43,321 nucleotides of DNA, taken from positions 1 through 43,321 of the forward strand of contig JAGPHP010000003.1 in the NCBI GenBank assembly GCA_018055415.1, in the 5' to 3' direction. This DNA comes from Breznakibacter sp. Its GTDB lineage: Bacteria; Bacteroidota; Bacteroidia; Bacteroidales; Marinilabiliaceae. Shown here one piece after another: positions 7,737-16,647 of the stretch. A model generated the notes under the pieces. The model was not told the origin of the DNA and ran no database searches. It saw only the letters and a program-made list of their open reading frames with translations. Both the position numbers and the translations under genes were made by a program. Each line of letters starts with the position of its first letter. Position 1 is the stretch's first letter.

Positions 7737-9230
7737 TTAAGCTTCTCCGATTTTCTTTGCAAGATATTCTGTACCAATGAGATGTGCGCATGTGTGAGCC
7801 GCAGTAAGAGTTACTCCTAAAGCACCATGAACATTTAGGTTTTGACCCGTTAAGAAGAGATTGTCAATTTTTGTTCGTGTTGGAATAAGCGTAACAAGCG
7901 GGTTATTACAATTTTTAATAATGCCGTAAGCCGAACCCTCTGGTGTTGCTGTATAATCGCGATAGGTGAGTGGAGTAGAGGTGTGAATATTTTCGATGTT
8001 CTCTATTATCTCCGGTGCATATGGAGTGATAAAATCCAATATCTCTTGAGCTTTATTTTGCTTAAATGTTTCGTATGAATCTCCTCTTCGGCCAATGGAG
8101 GTGTCGCTCCATTTTTCCACTTCTGATAAAAACATGGGATTTAAAACAGAGATTACTTCGGTAAAATTAGGATTTGTGCTACTTGATTGGTAAGAGAGCA
8201 GTACATTTCTGACTGAGTAGTCGAGCGGATTTGTCGTGGATGTCCAAACATCATCCCCCTTAATTAGATAAATATTTTTATTGATATAAGGCAATGTGTT
8301 ATTTTTTAATATCAAATAGAGTGTAAAAATGCCATAACTGTTAGGTAAACTATTTATTCGGCTTAAAAATGCCTTTTTTATTGCGGGTGTTTTATCTACT
8401 AATTGGAATGTTACAGATGGATGTAAATTTGAGATGAAGTGTTTGGCTTCAATTATCTCATTGCCATTTACTTCAACTGATGAAATGTTGTTATTTTCAA
8501 CTACAAAACGAGTTACTTGTGAGGATGTTAGTACAGTACCTCCATTTTCACGTATTTTAGCAACTAACGCATCTGCGATAGCTTGACTTCCATCTACAAT
8601 ACGATGTGGCCCTTCAATGTTTGAGGCATTAATCATGGCGTGATGGTAGAATGTGGAGTTGTTACGCACACCACCATATAGCGTGTTGGTGCCGGCTAAA
8701 ACATTGCGTAATATATTGTTGTTGACCGTATGGTCAATAACTTTTGCTGCTGATTGCGCAAAGTAATCCATCCCTTGGATATTTAAAATCCCTTTTTTTA
8801 GATTATCAACGCTTATTAAGTTGCAAACCTCTTTTAGTTTTTTAGTGTAATTGTAAATATTTTCCTTCTCTTCCGGAAAATAAGAACTCATTGTTTCGGC
8901 AAAGTTTTCATAGCCAATAGCATAGTTGAAAATTTTGTCCTGAAAATGTATTTGGTCGAAGCCATCGCCATCTAATCGGCGTGTTTTAATTTTATCATTA
9001 ATGTCAAAATATTTAAAAAACTGATGTAATATTTGTCCTGGGTCCATGCTTCCAACATAGTGAATACCAGTGTCTAATACCTTATTGTGTCTTTTAAACG
9101 ATTGCAGGCAACCTCCAAGTACGCGATTCTTCTCTAATACACAAACATTAAAGCCCTCTTTAGATAGAATAGCTCCGCACTCTAAGCCACCTAAGCCGCT
9201 TCCTACAATTATGACATCAAATTTTTTCAT
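7737..9230 (-). CDS. FAD-dependent oxidoreductase, phytoene desaturase/CrtI-like
   Basis: This 497-residue flavoprotein starts with a dinucleotide-binding motif (VIIVGSGLGGLECGAILSKE, residues about 6-25) and a second signature VLEKNRVLGGCLQSF. Near the C-terminus, NLFLTGQNLNVHGALGVTLT is the second FAD-contacting motif of the carotenoid desaturase/isomerase family. There is no phytoene synthase nearby, so a carotenoid role is unlikely. In flexirubin-type clusters such an enzyme would act on the polyene or the aryl head group. It overlaps the upstream exporter gene by 4 bases (ATGA), which implies translational coupling. The exact reaction is unknown. Confidence 0.85.
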   Translation of the reverse strand: MKKFDVIIVGSGLGGLECGAILSKEGFNVCVLEKNRVLGGCLQSFKRHNKVLDTGIHYVGSMDPGQILHQFFKYFDINDKIKTRRLDGDGFDQIHFQDKIFNYAIGYENFAETMSSYFPEEKENIYNYTKKLKEVCNLISVDNLKKGILNIQGMDYFAQSAAKVIDHTVNNNILRNVLAGTNTLYGGVRNNSTFYHHAMINASNIEGPHRIVDGSQAIADALVAKIRENGGTVLTSSQVTRFVVENNNISSVEVNGNEIIEAKHFISNLHPSVTFQLVDKTPAIKKAFLSRINSLPNSYGIFTLYLILKNNTLPYINKNIYLIKGDDVWTSTTNPLDYSVRNVLLSYQSSSTNPNFTEVISVLNPMFLSEVEKWSDTSIGRRGDSYETFKQNKAQEILDFITPYAPEIIENIENIHTSTPLTYRDYTATPEGSAYGIIKNCNNPLVTLIPTRTKIDNLFLTGQNLNVHGALGVTLTAAHTCAHLIGTEYLAKKIGEA

Positions 9231-12200
9231 GAACGTTTAAGGATATAGATTGTGTTTGAGGTATAGGTATCGTTATTTGAGATTTTGACACTTAACCCAT
9301 GTAAATTTGCAAAAGAATTAATGTGGTCTGAAGATGAAAAATGAAGTTCTCCTTCCGTTTTATTGAACTTAAATATTTTGGTTGATAATTGCTCAGTAAG
9401 TTGTGTCGTTTTATGTTTTTTAGTCTGTTTTTTATCACCATCTCGCACAATAATCATCCCATTGTTATTCAGAGAATTAACACACTTTAAAAGTAGTTTC
9501 TCTTGTGAAGCTAAATCTAAATAGTGCAACATATCATTTAACACAAAAACGTCTGATAATGGCAGTTTATATTCTAACGCATTGGCATATTTGAATTTAA
9601 CCCTATCGTTGGCTAAGAAGCTGTGATTTGCTAAGGCAATTTTATCTTCATCGTAATCGATACCTAAGATAGTGCGCTCTTCGGACAGCAACGAAAGCAT
9701 AAATGAAAGAGGGCCATATCCGCAGCCAATATCTGTTATCGTAGCCTTTTGAGGAATAAGTGTATTAAAGAGTTCGTAATTTCGTTCCATCTTAATTTTT
9801 ACCCGCATATACCACTCTAAAACAGGCCCTTTGTAGGTGAAGTTTTTAATGAGTGCATCGTAGAAATAGGGATTTTGAGGCGTATTAAATTTTGTATTTA
9901 TCTCTTTATACTCATTTTTAAAAAGAGTGGAAATAGCTTTAGTTTTCTCCTGATAGGTAACTCCAAATAGCTGATTTTCAAATTCTATTCGAGGTAAAAT
10001 ATTGGCTGCAATAATTCCTTTTTTGATATAAAATGGTTGTTTTTTAGAAGAGATCATACCAGTACCGTAAAGTATAATGGGAATGATATCTAATTTAAGT
10101 TCTTGTGCCAAGAAAAAGGCGCCTTTATGAAAACGCTTAAGTTTGTTATCTTCGCTTCTTGTGCCCTCCGGAAAGACGATGATAGAGTATCCGTCAGACA
10201 CCTTTTTCTTTAGCGAATCAACTAATAATTCATAGCCATTGGAGGCGTTATAAAAATCGGCATAACGAACTATTGGACCAAAAAATGGCGATTGATATAC
10301 CCATCCGTTTGTAACCATCACAAATTTTGGATGAATACTTAGCAGAAGTAAAATATCTATAAATGACTGATGGTTAGCAACAACTATAGCAGGCTTTTCA
10401 AAGCGTTCGTTGCTTTTATTGATACGAACCGTTTTTACGGTAATCATCATCTTTAAGAAGAAACGATTAAACCAATAGATAGAGTGATGGAATATTGATT
10501 TTTTCTTTTTACGACTAATTGGTAAAAGCCACAATATGCTCATTAGAAACTGAATCACCCCACATCCTAAAAGAAACAGATTAAAAGCGTAAAAGGTATT
10601 TAAAAACGACGTAAGCGTGTATGGAAAATCACCATTCTTGGAGCGTAATTTAGTAAGTAGTTTAAATAGAAGTGGTTGTACGGTAAATGAAACCAAAACA
10701 ACCGTTATCATTCCCAAAATGGAGATGAGCGAGATGGAAAATAGTGCCGGATGTTTTGCAAATACAAGTACTCCCATGCCTATAATGGTGGTAAATGCTG
10801 AGAAGAAGATGGCGGTTTTATGAGACGATAATATTTTTTTACCCGATTCGTATTTGCTCAACAGTCCATCCATGATGAAGATGCTAAAGTCATCTCCAAT
10901 TCCAAAAATAAAGGTTGAGAGAATGATGTTTACAATGTTAAACTCAATACCGAAAATGGCCATTAATCCTAAGATAATGACCCAGCTTACCGCCATTGGA
11001 ATGAAGCTCAAAACTGCAAGTTCTATTCGTCCGTAAGAGACGAGAAGCGCCACAAAAATAAGTAGTGATGAGATGTATAGGATTAAATAAAAATCGTTGT
11101 TAATAGATGTAGCCATTTTTGTAGCAAAATAGGCCCTATCTACAATTGTTACCTCTTTTTGTGTGTTAATAGTCTTGTAAACATCCTCTTTAAACTCATC
11201 CTTGATAACAATTTTTGAAATAAGCATCGACACAGAATCGGTTGAGGAGTACCAATCTTTAAAAATTGGCGATTGTGCAAAGTTTAACGTGTTGTATATA
11301 AAAGGTTTATACTCTTTAATTAAAATTTCGGAAAATGGCTCAAAGCTTCCTTGGGTGAAGTTATGTTTGAGTGAAGATTGATTTACCAAATTTATAGCAT
11401 GTGTCTTTCGTTTATCATTCCAAAATGAATTCCATTTTGCAATTCGTTCATTTTGAATAGATAATGGAATAATGAATTTTTGTGCCGATACTACTTTATC
11501 AATTTTACCCGCTTTTTGAAGATCGCTGAGTGTTTGCCCCGATTCACGATAAGTCGTTGCTAATGAGTCAAGACTACTGCCAGTTGAAACAATAAGCACT
11601 GTTTTTTCTGCCGATTTAAAGATGGTATTGAGTTTGTGTTCCGCTTTTTTGAGATTATCGGACTCAAAATTCAAGTGCATCATATCGCTATCGAACCTCA
11701 CTTTGTTGTACATAAAGAATGAGACGATAAGTAGAATGGTGAGAGTAGCGAGTACAATTTTGCTCTTATCGTACCTGATAGAGGTGATTTTTTCAATAAA
11801 AAGAACCAGCTTTTGCTCCTTTTTATGATGCTTAATCTTAATTAGGTGAGGTAAAAAGATGAGGCAAAAAAGAGTTGTACCGATGAGTGCTAATGAGGCG
11901 AAGAGTCCAAAATCTCTTAACAGTTTTGAACTGGTAAAGAGCAATCCTAAAAAGGCGCCAATGGTTGTAAAACTTCCAATGGTAAGGGGGGATGCGAGTT
12001 CTCCAATAACCTGTTCTATGGATTTAGCATGGTTGGCATGCGAGAGCACATGAATGGAGTAGCTCATAGCAATACCAAAAACTGCTGCCCCAGAGCCGAT
12101 AGCAATGGCTGATATTGTGTTGTTAATGAGACTAATAAAAGCTAAAGCGAAGAGTCCTCCAAACAGTACAGGCAAAAGGATGAGCAAAAATGCCCAACGG

Positions 12201-13075
12201 TTTTTAAATGCAAAAAAAATGAATGTTGTAATTATAATCAGCGCAATAGCTAGGGTCAAAATGGAGTCCTTTTTAATTTGACGCGCATTATAGACACTTA
12301 CGCTTGGTCCACCAAAATGTTCAATTAAAATGGTTGGATATTTTGCTTGTAACTGTTTTGTTTGTTGTTCAATAGCCGAGATGAGCGCATCATTTTTGCC
12401 TGTTGCTCCTGCCCCATTTTGGGGATCTAAAATAACCAACATCGTGGTTAAATCTTCCGAAAAGATGGAGTTGTTGTACAATCTGTAATTGGCAGCTTCA
12501 CTAAATATTTGTAGTTCAGAGAGAGGCGCATTACCCACTCCTAGCGGGTCTTTAAGAATAAACTCTTTAAGCGCAATCCCCATTGGTGATACAAGTTTAT
12601 TATAGTTTTCTTGCATCCTCCTGTCCATCACTTCAGGTTTGAGGAGCGAGTCTATTTTAAGGTAGTCGGCATCTGTTAAAAAGATGGGTAAATTATCGTA
12701 AATAAACGAGGTAACTTTGGTGATGCTCTCTTCTTCAATTTTTGAGGTGATGCTTTTGATGTGGGTTTTTCCAACTTCGTTTTGCAAATTTGCAACATAG
12801 ACATCGGCCGCATCAATAAGCAAATCAGGATCATTTTGCGCAGTATCACCTTGCGAAAATAGGAGAATAATCTTATCCTTAATCTTTAGATTCTTAAAAA
12901 CAAGAGCTGTCTTTTTGCTATCTTTTCCATCCGGAAAAAAGCTTGTAACATCCTCATCTATATTTACTTGAATGGCAAAATAGGATAACAACAAAAAACA
13001 CCCAACCATTAGGGAAAAGAGTTGCCATTTGCGCTTTTTAAAGTAGTTGTATATAGATATAAAGAGTGCTCTCAT
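9227..13075 (-). CDS. Three-domain fusion: RND/MMPL exporter, PlsC-like acyltransferase, SAM methyltransferase
   Basis: This 1282-residue protein joins three modules that are usually separate in aryl-polyene clusters. Residues 1-about 800 form an MMPL/RND permease: one N-terminal helix, a periplasmic loop, a helix bundle (AFISLINNTISAIAIGSGAA), and a repeat of both (IFGIGDDFSIFIMDGLLSKY). Residues about 800-1050 are linked by extra helices to a PlsC/LPLAT acyltransferase with NHQSFID (residues 901-907) and FPEGTRS (about 968). Residues about 1085-1282 are a class I methyltransferase with DIGCGYG (about 1115-1121) and an acidic end of beta-2 (GIDYDEDK). The product is probably methylated and acylated at the inner membrane and passed to the exporter. 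No internal stop or frameshift is seen, and the gene directly abuts the glycosyltransferase gene. Confidence 0.9.
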   Translation of the reverse strand: MRALFISIYNYFKKRKWQLFSLMVGCFLLLSYFAIQVNIDEDVTSFFPDGKDSKKTALVFKNLKIKDKIILLFSQGDTAQNDPDLLIDAADVYVANLQNEVGKTHIKSITSKIEEESITKVTSFIYDNLPIFLTDADYLKIDSLLKPEVMDRRMQENYNKLVSPMGIALKEFILKDPLGVGNAPLSELQIFSEAANYRLYNNSIFSEDLTTMLVILDPQNGAGATGKNDALISAIEQQTKQLQAKYPTILIEHFGGPSVSVYNARQIKKDSILTLAIALIIITTFIFFAFKNRWAFLLILLPVLFGGLFALAFISLINNTISAIAIGSGAAVFGIAMSYSIHVLSHANHAKSIEQVIGELASPLTIGSFTTIGAFLGLLFTSSKLLRDFGLFASLALIGTTLFCLIFLPHLIKIKHHKKEQKLVLFIEKITSIRYDKSKIVLATLTILLIVSFFMYNKVRFDSDMMHLNFESDNLKKAEHKLNTIFKSAEKTVLIVSTGSSLDSLATTYRESGQTLSDLQKAGKIDKVVSAQKFIIPLSIQNERIAKWNSFWNDKRKTHAINLVNQSSLKHNFTQGSFEPFSEILIKEYKPFIYNTLNFAQSPIFKDWYSSTDSVSMLISKIVIKDEFKEDVYKTINTQKEVTIVDRAYFATKMATSINNDFYLILYISSLLIFVALLVSYGRIELAVLSFIPMAVSWVIILGLMAIFGIEFNIVNIILSTFIFGIGDDFSIFIMDGLLSKYESGKKILSSHKTAIFFSAFTTIIGMGVLVFAKHPALFSISLISILGMITVVLVSFTVQPLLFKLLTKLRSKNGDFPYTLTSFLNTFYAFNLFLLGCGVIQFLMSILWLLPISRKKKKSIFHHSIYWFNRFFLKMMITVKTVRINKSNERFEKPAIVVANHQSFIDILLLLSIHPKFVMVTNGWVYQSPFFGPIVRYADFYNASNGYELLVDSLKKKVSDGYSIIVFPEGTRSEDNKLKRFHKGAFFLAQELKLDIIPIILYGTGMISSKKQPFYIKKGIIAANILPRIEFENQLFGVTYQEKTKAISTLFKNEYKEINTKFNTPQNPYFYDALIKNFTYKGPVLEWYMRVKIKMERNYELFNTLIPQKATITDIGCGYGPLSFMLSLLSEERTILGIDYDEDKIALANHSFLANDRVKFKYANALEYKLPLSDVFVLNDMLHYLDLASQEKLLLKCVNSLNNNGMIIVRDGDKKQTKKHKTTQLTEQLSTKIFKFNKTEGELHFSSSDHINSFANLHGLSVKISNNDTYTSNTIYILKRS

Positions 13076-14239
13076 CTAAGAACGTTTGAAAATTTTAAGT
13101 GTGATATATGAGATTAACGCAACAAACAGACCACTTGCTGTGGCCAATAAAACGCTTCCAATCAGATACTGGTAAAAAGAGGCTGATAGTGACTCAAAAC
13201 TGATATTGTCGATTGTTAAAATGGTTGGATTATTCATCACTAAACCACCTGTTATTACGCTTCCTAAAAGGATAAAGGGCAACATTGGCGGCATGCTTAT
13301 GTTTGATGCAGCAATGGTTAAGACTTTATTTAGTTTTAATAGATGTGCTGTAATCCCTGCACTTATCATCTGATATCCCCAAAGTGGAACTATGCCAAAA
13401 AACACCCCTAATCCTATCGAGGCAGCCACCTTGGCATTAGACTCTTTAGAGTGGGTAATGTTATCTTTTATGAAGTTTTTTATATTTTCGATTGTTATTG
13501 ATCGGATAAATTTGAGTGGATAATAAAAAAGAAGTGCAATAGTTACTAAAAACGTGTTTAAGATGCTAATTCGGGTAAAATCCTGTAAAGGTCTAAAATG
13601 CGAAATTCTCTCCTCTTTATTCGGGTAAAAGACCCTGATAGGTATATTAATCACGTTTACACCTCGCCAGGCAGCCTTTACAATTACCTCAACTTCAAAC
13701 TCATAACGCGGTGTTATGAATTTCATCCGTTCCAATTTGGCTAAAGGGTAGAGACGAAAACCCGATTGAGTGTCTGCGAGAGTAATACCTGTTTCAACTT
13801 TAAACCAGAAGTTTGAAAATTTATTAGCAAAGCTGTTTTTGCCAGGCATATTTTCGGCATTAAGGTTGCGTGCTCCAATTATAAGGGAATCAGGTGTTTG
13901 CTCAATTTGTTCAATAAATACGGGTATGTCGCTAGGGTAGTGTTGCCCGTCTGAATCAATGGTTATGGCGTAACGAAATCCCATCTGACGCGCGCGTTTC
14001 AACCCTGTTTTTAGGGCATACCCTTTGCCTCTATTTTTTTTGTAAGAGATGATGGAAATACCATTTATCCCACTTATAATCTCCTCGGTATTATCGGTTG
14101 ATCCATCGTTTACCACCAGCACATCCGAGGCGTATTCTTTAACCTCACTGATAACTTTAGCTATAGTGCCATTATTATTATAGGTTGGGATGAGTACTAA
14201 ACATTTTAGTTGTACTAATCGCTCTTTCCACTCCATCAT
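13076..14239 (-). CDS. Glycosyltransferase family 2 fused to DUF2062
   Basis: The first 230 residues are a GT2 domain of the dolichyl-phosphate-mannose-synthase type: LIPTYNNNGTI, the nucleotide-sugar motif VNDGSTDNTEEI and the metal-binding region TIDSDGQHYP. The remaining 150 residues carry hydrophobic helices and the DUF2062 pattern GLGVFFGIVPLWGYQM with ASNISMPPMLPF. The protein probably glycosylates a lipid intermediate at the cytoplasmic face, using DUF2062 as membrane platform. It overlaps the upstream dehydratase-like gene by 4 bases and abuts the exporter gene with no gap. Sugar and acceptor cannot be read from sequence; flexirubins are not usually glycosylated, so the acceptor may be a carrier lipid or a modified pigment. 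Confidence 0.87.
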   Translation of the reverse strand: MMEWKERLVQLKCLVLIPTYNNNGTIAKVISEVKEYASDVLVVNDGSTDNTEEIISGINGISIISYKKNRGKGYALKTGLKRARQMGFRYAITIDSDGQHYPSDIPVFIEQIEQTPDSLIIGARNLNAENMPGKNSFANKFSNFWFKVETGITLADTQSGFRLYPLAKLERMKFITPRYEFEVEVIVKAAWRGVNVINIPIRVFYPNKEERISHFRPLQDFTRISILNTFLVTIALLFYYPLKFIRSITIENIKNFIKDNITHSKESNAKVAASIGLGVFFGIVPLWGYQMISAGITAHLLKLNKVLTIAASNISMPPMLPFILLGSVITGGLVMNNPTILTIDNISFESLSASFYQYLIGSVLLATASGLFVALISYITLKIFKRS

Positions 14240-14589
14240 CTTACCGAAAAATTAGCTTTTAATTTTAATACCGATGATCCGTTAACCAACACGTTAGCGT
14301 TGCAACCTAAGGTATCGTCTAAATTGAGTTTTAGCTCAATTGGTTCTTTGGTTGGAACAATAAGTGAAGTGAATTTGCACGATGGTATGGTGTTGTATGT
14401 TAATTCTTTATGAGATATTTTTGCCACGCACTCTTTAATGATTTGCAGGGTACAAACTCCCGGTACCACAGCGTGTTCGGGAAAATGACCTTGATAAATG
14501 GGATGCGTAGTATTTAGTTGAACCATCACCGTGTGGCTATTTTCCACAGATTCTATTTGCAAGATGGTGTAAAAAGGTATTTTAAACAT
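14236..14589 (-). CDS. Hot-dog dehydratase-like subunit with His but no Glu
   Basis: This 117-residue single hot-dog domain is of the FabA/FabZ type. The catalytic-His motif is intact (QGHFPEHAVVPGV, H35). The residue that aligns with the catalytic Glu of FabZ (PGVxxxE) is Gln49 (PGVCTLQ). A hot-dog protein at 20262-20705 in the same operon shows the reverse pattern. In Xenorhabdus/E. coli aryl-polyene synthesis two dehydratase-like proteins (ApeI and ApeP) are known to form a heterodimer, so this is probably one subunit of a 3-hydroxyacyl-ACP dehydratase. It lacks about 25 N-terminal residues compared with FabZ. Alternatively it could be a binding-only protein. Confidence 0.8.
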   Translation of the reverse strand: MFKIPFYTILQIESVENSHTVMVQLNTTHPIYQGHFPEHAVVPGVCTLQIIKECVAKISHKELTYNTIPSCKFTSLIVPTKEPIELKLNLDDTLGCNANVLVNGSSVLKLKANFSVR

Positions 14590-14593
14590 TTAC

Positions 14594-15223
14594 TTATATT
14601 TTAAACTTGTCAGTTTCAATCTCCGAATTTAGCTTTTTTTTGTGGAAATCGTATTTTGTATAGTCTGTTGTGTTCTCTTGCATTAGCATGGAATTAAGGG
14701 TCATGTCATTTTTATCAAAGACAAGAACAATGTTTTGAAGGTACTTTTTTACCCGTTTATTTGTGGGAGTAATTAGTACTGTGTAGCACGAAGAGGTTTC
14801 AAAATATTCGGTGTTACTCTCATTTCCAAATAGCTCTAAATTGCCTGTCATACAGCCTGATAGCATACTTCCCATTTGGCGCATCATGGGATTTGCTTTC
14901 ATATCAACGACACTTTTTTTACCATCGGTTATAATCTTGAATTTACCACCGCTCATTACAATTAGATTGCCTTCAGGAGAGGTGTATTCGAGACAAATAT
15001 TTTGTTCCTTTTGGTAAAAAAACATGCCCTTGGATATATTGGGTTTTGCTAAAACTGCCATGTTTTTTGTTTGGTCAAAATTGCAAACAATGGTATTAGT
15101 TTTACTACTTGCCTCTTTTAATTTTTGGCTAAATCCATTTGAAGGATCTATTTTTGAGCCATAATTTTGACTAAAAAGTGTGAGTGAAAGAGATAGTGTG
15201 ATTAAAGTGATAAATAGTCTCAT
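14594..15223 (-). CDS. LolA-like periplasmic lipid carrier
   Basis: This 209-residue exported protein has a signal peptide (MRLFITLITLSLSLTLFSQ) followed by the LolA/LppX-like fold pattern: NTIVCNFDQTKNMAVLAKPN, GMFFYQKEQNICLEYTSPEG, and later strands such as YCTVLITP-type repeats. Length and pattern fit LolA-like proteins found in aryl-polyene and flexirubin clusters. The likely role is to shuttle the lipidated pigment from the MMPL exporter across the periplasm to the outer membrane. A LolA family role in general lipoprotein sorting is less likely given the operon context. It lies 4 bases upstream of the dehydratase-like gene. Confidence 0.82.
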   Translation of the reverse strand: MRLFITLITLSLSLTLFSQNYGSKIDPSNGFSQKLKEASSKTNTIVCNFDQTKNMAVLAKPNISKGMFFYQKEQNICLEYTSPEGNLIVMSGGKFKIITDGKKSVVDMKANPMMRQMGSMLSGCMTGNLELFGNESNTEYFETSSCYTVLITPTNKRVKKYLQNIVLVFDKNDMTLNSMLMQENTTDYTKYDFHKKKLNSEIETDKFKI

Positions 15224-15234
15224 ATTTTATTATC

Positions 15235-15909
15235 TTATTTCATTAATTCATCAACCCTTAAAAAACGGTAACCTCTCGTGGTCAGATCGTTGATAACACT
15301 CTCGGTTAGTAAGTCACTCTGTTCACGGTTATCGTGCATTAGTATTATTCCACCAGGATGAATTAATTGTTTAATTCTCATAAGCACTTTTGTACGCGGC
15401 TCTTTTTTTGTGTCGAGAGAGCGAATGCTCCATCCGATTGTTTTATACCCCAATTTTCGTACCACCGATCCAATAGTAGGGTTTGTAACACCAAAGGGTG
15501 GTCTAAAATATTTTATCTCCTGATTGGTGATCTTGGTAAGTGTAGATTCGCACTTTTTTAGATCCTCTTCTATTCGGGTTTTACCCAATATTGGAAAATT
15601 ACCTTTGTGAGTATAAGTGTGATTTCCAATAAGATGCCCCTCATTAATTATTCGTTGTACTATCTCCGGATATTTTTCGGCAAACTCGCCGATAAGAAAA
15701 AAGATGGCTTTAATTTGATGATTAGCAAGCACATCTAAAACCTTTGGGGTTAGTACAGGATGAGGTCCATCGTCAAATGAGAGGGCAATTACCTTTTGCT
15801 TTGTTTTAGCTCTACAAAACGCCTTCAAATAGACTCCTGTTTCTATTGAATAGGAGGCGAAAATGGTTAAAAATAAGAGGAATGAGATGATTGGAACGAT
15901 TATAAGCAT
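15235..15909 (-). CDS. Polysaccharide deacetylase (NodB homology, CE4)
   Basis: This 224-residue metal-dependent deacetylase has an N-terminal membrane anchor (residues 3-20). Visible motifs are SFDDGPH with the catalytic base and metal Asp (D46, D47), the metal-binding pair NHTYTH (H97, H101), RPPFG and LMHDN. All CE4 catalytic motifs are present, so it should be active on an N-acetyl group facing the periplasm. With the glycosyltransferase in the same operon, a deacetylated amino sugar on the pigment or its carrier is one possible substrate; peptidoglycan or chitin oligomers are alternatives. It overlaps the half-ketosynthase gene by 10 bases. Confidence 0.88.
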   Translation of the reverse strand: MLIIVPIISFLLFLTIFASYSIETGVYLKAFCRAKTKQKVIALSFDDGPHPVLTPKVLDVLANHQIKAIFFLIGEFAEKYPEIVQRIINEGHLIGNHTYTHKGNFPILGKTRIEEDLKKCESTLTKITNQEIKYFRPPFGVTNPTIGSVVRKLGYKTIGWSIRSLDTKKEPRTKVLMRIKQLIHPGGIILMHDNREQSDLLTESVINDLTTRGYRFLRVDELMK

Positions 15910-16643
15910 TTTAAAACAGATTTAAAATGCTTATTTCTTACCACAACTCGTTTTGCGCCTTGTTGAATAGCAATTACCCCATTGTAAAAGGCCTCGGCAG
16001 AAGCGGTAAAATACCCTTTTGATGTTTTAAATTCAAAGTCAAAAGAGCCTTGGGGTTCATCGTTTTTCAAATGGAGTTGCTCTAGAACCGCAATCGTATT
16101 TTTGTTTGATTGTGAACTGATTACAAAAAAATGAGCGCCCTCTTTTGGTGTTACACCGTTTCTGTAATATCCCATACGCTCCATTATTTTGGTTTGCGAA
16201 GGGGTAAGTTCATCAGCTGCACCAATAAGCACGTTTTTAATTCCCTCATTTAGAAGTAAAATGGCATCTAAAAGAGCACTCTCGAAACTTGATTCACGGT
16301 GTGAGTATGTCATGTTATAACCATGGTTGTTGGTTAGAACAGCAATCATACCACCTATGGTATTAAAGGTCGATTGTATAAATGGAGTAGGGTTGATAAG
16401 TTGTTCGTTGTTATCGATAATCGATTTCAGGAACTTTTCGCTATCTGTAAGGCAACCCAAACCTGTAGCAGTAATGATGGCATCAACACTCTTATCAGTC
16501 GATGTGCGTAAACACTCCAAAGCTGTAGCTACTCCCATTTTTAAGATGGGACTCATTCGACGGCGCGTATTGGCATCTGGGATGAGAGTTTTTAAATCGA
16601 GTTCGCAATTGCTTGAGCTGATGCTATTTATGTAGAGTTCCAT
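15900..16643 (-). CDS. Degenerate half-ketosynthase (chain-length-factor-like), Cys replaced by Glu
   Basis: The start at 16643 (MELYINSISSS) gives 247 residues, about the N-terminal half of a ketosynthase (Ketoacyl-synt_2 type). The segment PTPFIQSTFNTIGGMIA matches the start of the KS core, and YSHRESSFESALLDA aligns with the KS nucleophile region TACSSAANAIM of the neighbouring KS. At the nucleophile position it has Glu117. The second half with the two active-site His residues is absent, so it cannot condense by itself. It sits 4 bases after the active ketosynthase gene and probably pairs with it like ApeC with ApeO or a KS-beta/CLF with KS-alpha. That pairing is inference. Confidence 0.82.
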   Translation of the reverse strand: MELYINSISSSNCELDLKTLIPDANTRRRMSPILKMGVATALECLRTSTDKSVDAIITATGLGCLTDSEKFLKSIIDNNEQLINPTPFIQSTFNTIGGMIAVLTNNHGYNMTYSHRESSFESALLDAILLLNEGIKNVLIGAADELTPSQTKIMERMGYYRNGVTPKEGAHFFVISSQSNKNTIAVLEQLHLKNDEPQGSFDFEFKTSKGYFTASAEAFYNGVIAIQQGAKRVVVRNKHFKSVLKCL

Positions 16644-16647
16644 CTTG

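Noticed and set aside
7737..9230. Carotenoid biosynthesis gene (phytoene desaturase)
   Set aside because: The fold matches CrtI, but no phytoene synthase or cyclase is present and the operon is polyketide-type, so a true carotenoid role is not supported.
14236..14589. Ordinary stand-alone FabZ/FabA dehydratase
   Set aside because: The catalytic Glu position is Gln and the protein is shorter than FabZ, so full activity alone is doubtful.
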